64,000 nucleotides of DNA, from NCBI RefSeq assembly GCF_013282575.1, contig NZ_JAAAYE010000010.1, positions 1 through 64,000 of the forward strand, written 5' to 3'. Of the stretch, positions 1 to 8,765 are shown one piece after another; the stretch's first letter is position 1; each line of letters opens with the position of its first letter. Origin of the DNA: Paraburkholderia sp. NMBU_R16 (GTDB taxonomy: Bacteria > Pseudomonadota > Gammaproteobacteria > Burkholderiales > Burkholderiaceae). The notes beneath the pieces are model-generated. The model saw only the letters and a list, made by a program, of their open reading frames with translations, was not told the origin of the DNA and did no database searches. Both the position numbers and the translations under genes were made by a program.

Positions 1-6
1 GAGACA

Positions 7-50
7 GCTCTCATCCTGATTGACGCGCTGCTCTCATCTTGTTTGACGCG
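7..50. repeat. Tandem 21-bp direct repeat upstream of lipoprotein gene
   Basis: Two 21-bp copies at 7-27 and 30-50 match at 19 of 21 positions. Each begins GCTCTCATC and ends TTGACGCG, and the starts are 23 bp apart, about two helical turns. The spacing suggests a dimeric regulator binding one face of the DNA in front of the lipoprotein gene at 153. A weaker GCTCTCA lies at 80-86. The array may continue left of the window. The regulator is unknown. Confidence 0.5.
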
Positions 51-152
51 CGGCAACCATCGCTTTATCCCGTTCGAAAGCTCTCACTGGCATAGCCATT
101 GCAGAGCTAACGCCCGCTGCACTTCAAATCGACAACAAACGCGGGTGACATC

Positions 153-1466
153 ATGCGTAATCCAAAAAGCGACGGGGCATTCAGGACCATATTGGCCGCG
201 AGTGTGGCAAGCGCGCTACTTTCTCTTACCGCTTGCGGGGGATCGGGGACCCTGAGTCAGGGACTCGGATCGAAAGGCGGCAGCAACTCGCTCGCCGGCG
301 CGGACAGCGGGGCTTCGGGCGGCGGCAGCGACTCGTCTGCGGGCGGGACCACCGGCACGGGCGGGACGACCGGAACCAGCGGTTCGGGCTCCGACTCGGG
401 AAGTACCGCCAGCGCCAACGCGATCGGCAAAGTTGCGGCCGACGGCGGCGGTACCGTCAGCGCGATCGGCTCGACGCTCTCGTCGATCGGCTCCTCGGCC
501 GGCTCGCAGAGCATCCCGGGCGTCAGCTCGCAGACCGTACAAGACGCCGGTGCCGTCGTGCAGAACCTGGGAGGGGCGGTGTCCACCTTCGGCAACGGCA
601 TTTCGCAAGGTCTCGGCCAACTCGGCAGCACTGCAAATCCTGTCGGCACGACGCTCGCCAGTGCGGGCCCTGCACTCGGCCAAGTCGACTTCGCGATCAC
701 GAATGCGGGAAATCTCGTGACCAGTCTCGGCAGCGGGCCGCTGGCACCGCTGTCACCGCTCACCTCGGCGGTCGGCGGCGGCGTCGCCACGCTTGGCACC
801 TCGATCGGCAATGCGGGTTCGACGCTTGGCGGCGCGCTGTCGAGCGGCCCTGTCGAGCAGGTGACGCAACAGCTCAGCACTGCGATCACACCGATCACGG
901 CATCGCTCGCTTCGACGACGCAAAGCGTCGGCACGATAACCGGTGTCGGGCAGCCGCTTGCCACTCTCTTGACGACAGCGGGGGGTGCGCTCGGCAAGAC
1001 AGGCGCAATCGTCGCATCTACGGGCGGCAATCCCGTGACCGGCGGTCTTGGCAACGTGCTCGCTTCGACGGGCGCTACGGTTGCGGGTGCCGGCGGCCTC
1101 ATCACGGGGGGCAGTGGCGCAAGTTCGCTGGGCGGCTCGCCATTGGCTCCCCTCGTTGGGGCGGTCTCGGGCCTGACAGGCGCACTCGGCGGAGCGGGAG
1201 CAGCAGGCGCGAACCCCTTGGGCGGTACTCCGTTGGGCAGTACCGCCCTCGCACCGGTTGCGGGAACCGTCTCGGCTATCGCTGGCACGGCAGCCACCGG
1301 TACTGGCACGACCGGCGGCCCGCTGGCGCCTCTCACCAGCTTGCTGAACTCGGCCACTGGGGCTTTGACGAGCGCGGCCGGCTCATCGAGCGCTGGCCAG
1401 TCGAGCCCGCTCTCGGGACTGGGCGCATTGACCGGCGCGCTCACGGGCGGGCTCTCCAGGAAATGA
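153..1466 (+). CDS. Gly/Ser/Thr-rich lipoprotein, collagen-like-repeat annotated family
   Basis: A 437-residue protein with an N-terminal hydrophobic signal and a lipobox ending in Cys28 (LTAC|GG), so probably a lipoprotein of the cell envelope. The rest is very rich in Gly, Ser, Thr and Ala, with a long Gly/Ser linker at about residues 29-95, then repeating segments of the type GPLAPLSPLTS, TANPVGTTLA and TTQSVGTITGVGQPLA. Burkholderia databases usually label such proteins collagen-like, although no strict Gly-X-Y array is visible. It is paralogous to the next gene, and both precede a two-partner-secretion-type transporter gene, so a surface role is plausible but unproven. The start ATG at 153 has the best signal peptide. 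Confidence 0.8.
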   Translation: MRNPKSDGAFRTILAASVASALLSLTACGGSGTLSQGLGSKGGSNSLAGADSGASGGGSDSSAGGTTGTGGTTGTSGSGSDSGSTASANAIGKVAADGGGTVSAIGSTLSSIGSSAGSQSIPGVSSQTVQDAGAVVQNLGGAVSTFGNGISQGLGQLGSTANPVGTTLASAGPALGQVDFAITNAGNLVTSLGSGPLAPLSPLTSAVGGGVATLGTSIGNAGSTLGGALSSGPVEQVTQQLSTAITPITASLASTTQSVGTITGVGQPLATLLTTAGGALGKTGAIVASTGGNPVTGGLGNVLASTGATVAGAGGLITGGSGASSLGGSPLAPLVGAVSGLTGALGGAGAAGANPLGGTPLGSTALAPVAGTVSAIAGTAATGTGTTGGPLAPLTSLLNSATGALTSAAGSSSAGQSSPLSGLGALTGALTGGLSRK

Positions 1467-1618
1467 AATCCACGATAACCCGCTGCCCCAGCCCGGCTTG
1501 CGCGTCGCGCGGTGGGGCAGCGCAAGCGGCCATCGGCGAGCGCTGCCGCGCTTGCCATTCACGAGCGTGCGAACCGCAAGACGCAATGCACGCGACAGCA
1601 GACCACGAGGAGCAGACC

Positions 1619-2797
1619 ATGTCCGATCGACGTCGAGTTTCGATTCATTTCATTCCCGCGCCTTCGGTGCGACTGCGTGCGCCAATCGCCGCCATCGTTG
1701 CGGCGTGCGCCCTTGCCGCCTGCGGCAGCGACGGCGTCTCGGTCCCCACCGGCCTGAGCGGCAACAACAACGGCGGCAATGTCACCCCGACCGATCCGCC
1801 CTCGCCGCCCACGGCCAACACGACGGGCGCGATCACGACCGTCGGCAAGGTGGCCACCGATCTCGGCGGCACGATCTCGTCGCTGCCGGTGCCGGGCGTC
1901 AGCCCCGGTGTCACCGGCGGCGTAGGCAGCACCGTCGGCGCGCTGGGCCCTGTGATCGACGGCACAGCGGATGCGCTGAGCGACGGACTCGGCCAGATAG
2001 GCACCACGGCCAATCCCGTCGGCACGACGGTGGCCAAGCTCGGCACGCCGGTCAGCGCGACGAGCGGCGTCGTCGCAGGGGTCGCGAAGACGGTCGACGC
2101 GCTCGGCACCGGCCCGCTCTCGCCGCTGGCGCCCGTCACGACGCCTGTGGCCGGCGCGCTCTATACGGCAGCGAATGGTGTGCAGGCGGGCGGGATGATA
2201 CTGGGCAATACGCTCGCATCGTCGCCCGTTCAGCAAGTCACGCAACCCGTCAGCAACGCGATCACGCCGCTCGTCATCGCGCTCGGGCAGACGACGCAAA
2301 CCGTTGGCACCACGAGTGGCCTCGGTCAACCGGTATCCGGCGTACTCGCCCAGGTCGGCAACGCGCTCCAAGGCGCGGGCACGACTATCGGCTCGAGCGC
2401 GAAGGAACCGCTCGTGGGCGACGTCGGGCAACTGGTATCCGCCCTCGGCAACACGGTCACGAATGCGGGCGGCCTCGTCGATCCGAACGGACCGAACGGG
2501 GCGGCACCGATCCCCGGGCTGATCACGAGCCTTGCCGGAAGTACGAACACGTCCGTCGCTGCGGGCAGTGCCGGCAGCGGCGGAGCCGGCAGCCCGCTCG
2601 CGAGCCTCACCGGACCGTTGAGTGGGGTGACATCCGGCGCGAGCGGCGGCACGAATCCGCTCTCGGCCCTGACGGGGGCGCTGACGAGCGTCACCGGCGC
2701 ACTATCGAGTACCCCTGCCGCCGGTGCCGGTTCGGGTGCCGCGGGCGTAGGTTCGCTGCTCGGCAACGGCCTGCCCGTTCTCGGGAAACTGCAGTAG
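1619..2797 (+). CDS. Gly/Ala/Thr-rich lipoprotein, paralogue of the preceding gene
   Basis: A 392-residue paralogue of the upstream lipoprotein. The frame stays open back to 233, but the real start is the ATG at 1619. It follows GAGGAGCAG and opens a basic, hydrophobic signal peptide with the lipobox LAAC at Cys35. The body shares blocks with its neighbour in the same order: TANPVGTTVAKLG, GTGPLSPLAP, SPVQQVTQPVSNAITP and TTQTVGTTSGLGQPVSG. A short Pro/Thr-rich linker follows the lipid anchor. The pair probably arose by tandem duplication. No enzyme motif is visible, and an outer-membrane or surface structural role is inferred only from the anchor and composition. Confidence 0.8.
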   Translation: MSDRRRVSIHFIPAPSVRLRAPIAAIVAACALAACGSDGVSVPTGLSGNNNGGNVTPTDPPSPPTANTTGAITTVGKVATDLGGTISSLPVPGVSPGVTGGVGSTVGALGPVIDGTADALSDGLGQIGTTANPVGTTVAKLGTPVSATSGVVAGVAKTVDALGTGPLSPLAPVTTPVAGALYTAANGVQAGGMILGNTLASSPVQQVTQPVSNAITPLVIALGQTTQTVGTTSGLGQPVSGVLAQVGNALQGAGTTIGSSAKEPLVGDVGQLVSALGNTVTNAGGLVDPNGPNGAAPIPGLITSLAGSTNTSVAAGSAGSGGAGSPLASLTGPLSGVTSGASGGTNPLSALTGALTSVTGALSSTPAAGAGSGAAGVGSLLGNGLPVLGKLQ

Positions 2798-2887
2798 CGT
2801 CATCGCGCGCGATCGAGCGGCGCCCCGCTTGTCGGGTGCCGCCATCGGTCCGCGCACGCAAACGGCCCGAAAACGAAAACGGGCGAA

Positions 2888-2930
2888 GGTACCGAGTCGG
2901 CGCCGGCCTCAGAGCCGGCCCGGCGGTACC
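2888..2930. other. Large intergenic stem-loop
   Basis: The outer arms GGTACCG (2888-2894) and CGGTACC (2924-2930) enclose inner arms GCCGGC and GCCGGC around CTCAGA. Together they form a long GC-rich hairpin just before the ribosome-binding site of the transporter gene at 2956. No T-run follows. It could be an attenuator, an mRNA processing site or part of a 5' leader that tunes expression between lipoprotein and transporter. Confidence 0.5.
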
Positions 2931-2955
2931 CATAAAAAGGCCAGACGAGGAACGA

Positions 2956-4652
2956 ATGATGAGGACTACTGAATTCCTGGTAGGGGTCGGACTCGCGCTC
3001 GGCGCAGCGGGCGTGGCAACAGTGACGCAAGCGCAAACACGCGCCGCCGCCAGCGGGAACCCGCTTCAGGCGCTGCCGCAAACCCATGCCCCAAGCAACG
3101 CACCTAGCATCACGGTCCAGGTCGAACGGCCGAGGCCACAGTTGCAGCAACTGCTGGCATCGCATCTCACCCCAACGAAGATCCAGGTGGAAGGCGTCAA
3201 GGCCATCCCCTTTGCGGAGGTTGCAGGGCACTTCACGCCGCTCGTCGGCAAAGACATCACGATCGGGCAGTTGATCGAGACCGCGAACGAGATCACCCGG
3301 CTTTATCAGTCGCTCGGATACGCGCTATCGTTCGCGTTCGTTCCCGCTCAGACATTCGAAAACGGCGTAGTGCGCGTAACCGTTGTGGAGGGATACGTCG
3401 CGCAGATCGACATCAAGGGCAATCCGGGCTCGACCGAACGCAAGATTCGCCAGATTGCCGAGCACATCCGCAAGGAACGGCCGCTGCGCCGCGCGACCTT
3501 CGAGCGCAGTGTGAATGCGCTTGGATTGCTGCCTGGCCTGACCGTGACGGCCACGGTACCGGCACCGAAAACGACAGACGGCGCGACGCCTCTAGAGCTC
3601 GACGTCACGCGCAAGCCATTGAACTTCAGCGCGGGCATCGACCTGCATCACCCGGGTGTGCAAGGCCTTTTCACTGTGACGGAAAACGGACTGGCGTCGC
3701 TCGGAGAGCAGCTCAGCGTGTCGGCTCTCGCTCCCAAGGGCCGCGACGACACCACCTATTACTCGGCCAACGGCGCAATGCCTGTCGGTAGCGATGGGCT
3801 CGTCGCTCACATCGATGCATCGCACTATCGGGGGCACCCGACCGACAACCCCGGCTTGCCTTCGTACGTCGAACGAACAGTGGTCAACGACAAGCTCGCG
3901 CTTTCGGCCGCCTACCCGTTCCTTCTGCGCGATGCGCACAAGCTGATCGGCACCGTGACCGCTACGCGTCGCATGACGAAAACCGTTACCGCAATACGAT
4001 CAACGGCGCGCAAATCGGATTGCGCTCGCAAGCGCGCGTGCTGCAGGCGCAACTCGATTACACGGGTGTCGAGCCGGGCCAGGTGCGCCGCGCGAGCCTC
4101 AACGTGGCGCATGCTTTCAATGTTCTGGGCGCATCGAAGACAGCCGATTCGAACGTGCCGGGTGCAGTTCCGACGAATCCGGTATCGCTCACGTTCGTGC
4201 GAACGGGCGCGAGTTTTTCTCAATCGAACGAATGGCCTTTCAAAATCGGTACGACAGTTGCGGCTACGGCGCAGTTCAGTCCCGACAACCTGCCGACTTC
4301 GGAGCAGATCGCATTCGGCGCTCAACGATTCGCTTCAGGTTATCAGCCGGGAGAGGCATCGGGCGATTCGGGATGGGCCGTATCGTTCGAAGTCAACCGT
4401 GCTTTCGCGGTGGGGATGCACTACCTGCAGACCATCACTCCGTATGTATCGTTCGATATGGCACGCGTGTATCTCCACTCCGGACCGACATCGCCCAATA
4501 AGCTGTCTTCGGTCGCGCTAGGCTTGCGGATCACCGACACGAAGCATTACAGCCTCGATCTCTCGATCGCCAAGGCCGTTGCCGACGCGCCGATCGAAAG
4601 CCCATCGCGCAGCCCGCGAATCAACGCCACGTTTTCGTATCAAATGTTTTGA
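2956..4652 (+). pseudogene. ShlB/FhaC/HecB-family two-partner-secretion transporter, frameshifted
   Basis: The first frame (2956 to about 3970) encodes a signal peptide (cleavage near TQAQ), then POTRA domains with TPTKIQVEGVKAIPF and VTVVEGYVAQIDIKGN, and the start of the ShlB-type beta-barrel. The reading then has to shift to another frame, which continues as HDENRYRNTINGAQIGLRSQ and runs to 4652, ending in the expected aromatic residue (SYQMF). One missing base within about 3966-3972 explains the break. Intact, the protein would be about 565 residues, normal for this family, which exports or activates large TpsA partners. No TpsA is nearby; the two lipoproteins upstream are candidate associates. 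This could be a real mutation or a sequencing error. Confidence 0.8.
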
Positions 4653-4714
4653 TGTCGAATGAAATGCTGCGGGAATGAACTGGAACAAGGTGTATGCCCG
4701 CTCTATCCTGATTA

Positions 4715-4746
4715 GAGGTTCCACTATCAAACCTCAGTCATTTTTT
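4715..4746 (+). terminator. Possible terminator of the lipoprotein-transporter unit
   Basis: The arms GAGGTT (4715-4720) and AACCTC (4730-4735) form a short stem with a 9-base loop, followed after four bases by a T-run at 4740-4746. The stem is weak, but the position fits, 60 bases after the transporter stop. Confidence 0.4.
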
Positions 4747-4849
4747 CGTGGGTATGCTGACCTGATTCCAACAAGCGCGGCGCGACAGACCTATCCGCCA
4801 CCGCGCGAAAGAAACGACGGCCGATTCACCCCATCAGGAGGACGACATC

Positions 4850-5362
4850 ATGCACTTCCCGCACGACACCCGCTCGATCGCCTTGCATGCCGTTAAGCGC
4901 ATGGCAGCAGCCGGCTTGTTACTGGCCAGCGCCACGATAACCTTCGCGCAAGGCACCGATTCCCCGGTCGGCGTATGGCAAACAATCGACGACCATACGC
5001 ATCAACCGAAAGCGCTCGTACAGATTTCGCAGAACGCGGATGGAACACTAAGTGGGAAAGTCATCAAAGGGCTGAACCCCGCGGACTCGCCCGATCGCCG
5101 TTGCACCGAATGTACGGACGAACGCAAGGATCAGAAAATTCTCGGTATGACGATCATCCGCGATATGAAGCAGAACGGCGATCATTGGGATGGCGGCAAC
5201 ATCCTCGATCCCGAAAACGGCAAGGTCTATCGATGCAAAATGACGCTCGCCGAGGGAGGTCATCAGCTCGTCGTACGCGGCTATATCGGCGTCTCACTGC
5301 TAGGCCGGTCGCAAACGTGGAATCGGCAAGCCGATTCGGCTTCGGACCAGGCAAAGAACTGA
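4850..5362 (+). CDS. DUF2147 domain-containing exported protein
   Basis: A 170-residue protein with a signal peptide (hydrophobic core AAAGLLLASATITFAQG) and a DUF2147 domain. Recognisable blocks are PVGVWQTIDD at the start of the mature chain, ALVQISQNADGTLSGKV, and the Cys-containing loop CTECTDERKDQKILGM, followed by GGNILDPENGKVYRCKM and GYIGVSLLGRSQTW. These proteins form small periplasmic beta-barrels of uncertain function, often in stress or nutrient-response contexts. The ATG at 4850 follows AGGAGG at the normal distance. It stands alone between the broken secretion gene and a convergent small gene. Family assignment is firm; the role is unknown. Confidence 0.88.
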   Translation: MHFPHDTRSIALHAVKRMAAAGLLLASATITFAQGTDSPVGVWQTIDDHTHQPKALVQISQNADGTLSGKVIKGLNPADSPDRRCTECTDERKDQKILGMTIIRDMKQNGDHWDGGNILDPENGKVYRCKMTLAEGGHQLVVRGYIGVSLLGRSQTWNRQADSASDQAKN

Positions 5363-5436
5363 ACGGGCTCAGGACAAGCCGTTGCGCGAGCGGTCCTGAC
5401 CATACGGCAGGCTCGCTCGCAGAAGAGCCGAGTGGC

Positions 5437-5838
5437 TCAGGCGGCGCGACGCAGTGAGGCCAGATAGGACAACATGGGCGCATCGATCGTCGAGAAAGCC
5501 GGCGCCACCTTTGCCGGATTCAACTTCGCGCGCATACGCGCCCTGACCGACTCGCACAGCCCTTCGGCCGCATCGCCATACAGTTCGCCCAGCACGTGCC
5601 TGAACACGCCCGCGTCGTACCACGTCTTGAAACGACGGTGGCAGGTTTGATAGGAGGGGTACCGGCGCGGCATCGAAGACCACGCTGCGCCGCTATAAAT
5701 CACCCACAACACGCCATTGAGCACCGCGCGTGTATCGGTGAGGGGGCGGCCACGCGCAGGCGCGCGCGCCCGCAATTCAGGAAACAGCGTGACCACACGG
5801 TGCCATTGCTCGTCGGTTATCTCGCGGTAAGGGGTCAT
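5437..5838 (-). CDS. Stand-alone IS5-type transposase N-terminal-domain (DUF4096-like) protein
   Basis: A 133-residue protein matching the N-terminal DNA-binding part of IS5-family transposases: ITDEQWHRVVTLFPE, then RGRPLTDTRAVLNGVLWVI, SGAAWSSMPRRYPSYQTC and HRRFKTW. The catalytic DDE domain is absent, no terminal inverted repeats are visible, and the reading frame has a good ribosome-binding site (GGAGG five bases before the ATG at 5838). The C-terminal third is not transposase-like. A second gene of exactly the same length and architecture lies at 31900-32301. I infer a domesticated DNA-binding protein rather than a live element; a decayed insertion sequence is the alternative. Confidence 0.75.
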   Translation of the reverse strand: MTPYREITDEQWHRVVTLFPELRARAPARGRPLTDTRAVLNGVLWVIYSGAAWSSMPRRYPSYQTCHRRFKTWYDAGVFRHVLGELYGDAAEGLCESVRARMRAKLNPAKVAPAFSTIDAPMLSYLASLRRAA

Positions 5839-5960
5839 CTGTGCCTCCTTCGTTTGAATAGAGAGCACAATAGGCCTCGTCCCGGCCGGCGAATATCAGA
5901 ATAATCCGAATCTGTCCTGCGCCCTGCTCTCGCGCAGCCAAAACGTTCAGCCAGCGACCG

Positions 5961-7058
5961 TCAAGTCAACGAGGTATCGACGAGCCTGCGCGGCGCTTCC
6001 AGATATTCCTTCGACTGCATTTCGACGAGACGCGAGACCGTCCGGCCAAACTCATTGGCCATCGGCCCTTCGGGATAGAGCGCTTCGGGCGCCACCGCGG
6101 CCGACATCAGCAGCTTCACCTTGTGATCGTAGAAAACGTCGACGAGCCAGGTGAAACGGCGTGCTTCCGACGCCATGCGAGGCGTCATTTGCGGCACGCC
6201 GGAAAGCACCACCGTATGAAATCGCGAGGCCAGCTCGAGATAGTCGTTTTGCGAGCGCGGTCCGCCGCACAGCGTCGCGAAATCGAACCAGACAACGCCG
6301 TCGGCGCGCCGCAACGCTTTCAATTCGCGCTTCTCGATATGGAGCAGCGGGCTTTCGTCGGGCACGGCCGCGAGCTGCGAAAACGCAGCTCTCAGCGCAC
6401 GGTCGGCTTCGGCGCCCAGCGGCGTGTGATAGACGCTGACCTGTGCGAGCGTGCGCCGACGATAGTCGGTACCGCCATCCACATTCATCACATCGAGCCG
6501 CTCCTTCACGAGCTCGATGGCGGGCAGCACGCGGTCACGGTGCAAGCCGTCGGGATAAAGCGTATCGGGATCGTAGTTCGACGTCATCACGAACTGCACG
6601 CCGTTATCGAAGAGCCCGGTGAGGAGTCGATGAAGAATCATTGCGTCGGCAATGTCGGAGACATGGAACTCGTCGAAGCAAATGAGCCGATAGCGCTTGG
6701 CGACACGGCGCGCCAGCTCGTCGAGCGGATCGGCCTGCCCTTTGAGCTCCTCGAGTTGCCGATGGACTTCGCGCATGAATTCGTGGAAATGCAGCCGCGT
6801 CTTGCGCTGCACTGGAACCACCGCGTAAAAGCTATCCATCAGGAAGCTTTTGCCGCGCCCGACGCCGCCCCACATATAGACGCCGCGCGGCAGCTCGGGA
6901 TGCACGAGCAGCTTGCGCAGCGCATTCGAGCGCCGGCTCTTGTAGGCGACCCACTCCGCATAGCATTGCTGCAAGCGATTCACCGCCGCGAGCTGCGCGT
7001 CGTCGGCGAGATAGCCACGCGCTTGCAGCTCGTGTTCGTAATATTCGAGGACATTCAT
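5961..7058 (-). CDS. zapE: Cell division protein ZapE (AFG1-like ATPase)
   Basis: A 365-residue P-loop ATPase of the AFG1/ZapE family, which acts at the inner face of the cytoplasmic membrane at the division site. Visible motifs are the Walker A in GVYMWGGVGRGKSFLMDSFY, the family sequence LHFHEFM, the Walker B in ICFDEFHVSDIADAM, and the arginine-rich C-terminal half with RFTWLVDVFYDHKVKLL. The start at 7058 (MNVLEYYEHEL) fits the family; an in-frame ATG at 7079 would add seven residues with no better ribosome-binding site. It lies downstream of lpd, the usual place in Burkholderia, 180 bp away, so it may be partly co-transcribed. Confidence 0.93.
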   Translation of the reverse strand: MNVLEYYEHELQARGYLADDAQLAAVNRLQQCYAEWVAYKSRRSNALRKLLVHPELPRGVYMWGGVGRGKSFLMDSFYAVVPVQRKTRLHFHEFMREVHRQLEELKGQADPLDELARRVAKRYRLICFDEFHVSDIADAMILHRLLTGLFDNGVQFVMTSNYDPDTLYPDGLHRDRVLPAIELVKERLDVMNVDGGTDYRRRTLAQVSVYHTPLGAEADRALRAAFSQLAAVPDESPLLHIEKRELKALRRADGVVWFDFATLCGGPRSQNDYLELASRFHTVVLSGVPQMTPRMASEARRFTWLVDVFYDHKVKLLMSAAVAPEALYPEGPMANEFGRTVSRLVEMQSKEYLEAPRRLVDTSLT

Positions 7059-7238
7059 CGTGAAGGAACCGCTCGGCAAGCGTCCGGAGCGGGCGCTGTG
7101 CGGGGGACCGGGCGCGCCCGCGCACCGGTCCGAACCGGCCGAAGAGGCGCCAGGGACTTCGCCCCGGCCGCTCCTTGGGCCGTTACTGCTTCAGAGGACT
7201 GACTACCGGAACTTGCTGCCAGCAGTGACTACCGCGAC

Positions 7239-8669
7239 TTACTTGTTGAGCGAACGCTTGTCGACGGCCAGCGCGGCTTCGCGCATCACTTCGGAAAGCG
7301 ACGGGTGCGGATGGCAGATGCGTCCGATGTCCTCCGATGCTGCCTTGAACTCCATCGCGACGACCGCTTCGGCGATGAGATCCGATGCGTTCGCCGAAAT
7401 GATATGCACGCCGAGCAGCTCGTCGGTCTTCGCGTCCGCGATCATCTTCACGAATCCCTCGGGCTTCGCGATACCCAGCGCACGACCGTTGATCGAGAAC
7501 GGAAACTGCCCCGTCTTGATCTCGCGGCCCTCGGCCTTCAACTGCTGCTCGGTCTTGCCGACCCAGGCGATCTCCGGCTCCGTATAGATGACCCACGGAA
7601 TGCAGTTGTAGTCGATATGCGGCTTCTGACCGTCGATGATCTCCGCCACGAGCACGCCCTCGTCTTCCGCCTTGTGCGCGAGCATCGGCCCACGGACGAC
7701 GTCGCCGATCGCATAGACGTTCGGCACCGCCGTACGACAGTGATCGTCGACATCGATGAACCCGCGCTCGTTCGCCTTCAGGCCGATCGACTCGAGACCG
7801 AGGTTATCGGTATTCGGCACGCGGCCCACCGATACGATCAGACGATCGGCCTCGAGCGTTTGCGCGTTGCCGTCCTTGTCGGTGTAGGCGATCGTGACGC
7901 CCTTGGCGTTCGCCTTCACCTCGCCGATGCTGACGCCGAGGTGAATATCGAGGCCCTGCTTCTTGAAAAGCTTCGCGGCTTCCTTCGCGAGCGCCTCGTC
8001 GGCCGCGCCGAGAAACTGCGGCAGCGCCTCGAGCACGGTGACCTGGGAGCCCAAACGGCGCCAGACCGAACCGAGCTCGAGCCCGATCACACCGGCGCCG
8101 ATGACGGCGAGCTTCGCTGGGACCGCATCGAACGCGAGCGCGCCTTCGTTATCGGCAACGATCTTGTTGTCGACGGGCACGTTCGGCAGATGACGTGCCT
8201 TCGAACCCGTCGCGATGATGACGTTCTTCGCCGTAACGACCTCGGCCTCGCCTTCGCCGCTCACCTCGATTTCCACGCCCGCATCGCTTTTGCGGACGAA
8301 CTTGCCATGGCCCTTGAGCCACGTGATCTTGTTCTTCTTGAACAGAAACTCGATACCGCTCGTCATTTTTTCGACGATGCCGTCCTTGCGTGCCTGCATC
8401 TTTGCGACGTCCATCTTGACGTCGGACACGGCGATGCCGTGTTCGGCCAGATGATGCGAGGCATTCTCGAACTCCTCCGACGACGCAAGCAGCGCCTTCG
8501 ACGGGATGCAGCCGACATTCAGGCAGGTGCCGCCGAGCTTCAGCGCGCCGGCCGGATTCTTCCATTTTTCGATACAGGCGACGCTCTTGCCGAGCTGCGC
8601 GGCCCGGATCGCGGCGATATACCCGCCGGGACCCGCGCCGATCACGACGACGTCAAATTGTTGGGACAT
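7239..8669 (-). CDS. lpdA: Dihydrolipoyl dehydrogenase, E3 of 2-oxoglutarate dehydrogenase
   Basis: A 476-residue flavoprotein that reoxidises dihydrolipoamide on the E2 subunit with NAD. The FAD site is [21 protein letters not shown] at the N-terminus, and the redox-active disulfide lies in [15 protein letters not shown] (CxxxxC). The NAD-binding motif is [19 protein letters not shown], and the C-terminal interface carries the catalytic His in [11 protein letters not shown]. The ATG at 8669 follows AAAGGATC; an upstream start would only add non-conserved residues. It is the third gene of the sucA-sucB-lpd operon, 96 bp after sucB. It does not begin with its own lipoyl domain, so it is the short E3 type. 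Confidence 0.96.
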   Translation of the reverse strand: MSQQFDVVVIGAGPGGYIAAIRAAQLGKSVACIEKWKNPAGALKLGGTCLNVGCIPSKALLASSEEFENASHHLAEHGIAVSDVKMDVAKMQARKDGIVEKMTSGIEFLFKKNKITWLKGHGKFVRKSDAGVEIEVSGEGEAEVVTAKNVIIATGSKARHLPNVPVDNKIVADNEGALAFDAVPAKLAVIGAGVIGLELGSVWRRLGSQVTVLEALPQFLGAADEALAKEAAKLFKKQGLDIHLGVSIGEVKANAKGVTIAYTDKDGNAQTLEADRLIVSVGRVPNTDNLGLESIGLKANERGFIDVDDHCRTAVPNVYAIGDVVRGPMLAHKAEDEGVLVAEIIDGQKPHIDYNCIPWVIYTEPEIAWVGKTEQQLKAEGREIKTGQFPFSINGRALGIAKPEGFVKMIADAKTDELLGVHIISANASDLIAEAVVAMEFKAASEDIGRICHPHPSLSEVMREAALAVDKRSLNK

Positions 8670-8765
8670 GACGATCCTTTCGATGACGCGACGGCGCGGC
8701 GTGAGCCGCGCTTCGTCGCGATTTTCAACCAAGCTTTGCTGCGCCCGGACAGCGGGCGCGGGGAA

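Noticed and set aside
233-1618. Open frame upstream of the second lipoprotein, giving an 854-residue protein
   Set aside because: The extra part is an Arg-rich shadow of the first lipoprotein gene in another frame; the real start at 1619 has a signal peptide and a ribosome-binding site.
153-2797. True collagen-like triple helix
   Set aside because: No sustained Gly-X-Y periodicity was found; the label used for relatives reflects Gly richness.
5437-5838. Complete insertion sequence
   Set aside because: No DDE domain, terminal inverted repeats or target duplication are visible around either transposase-like gene.
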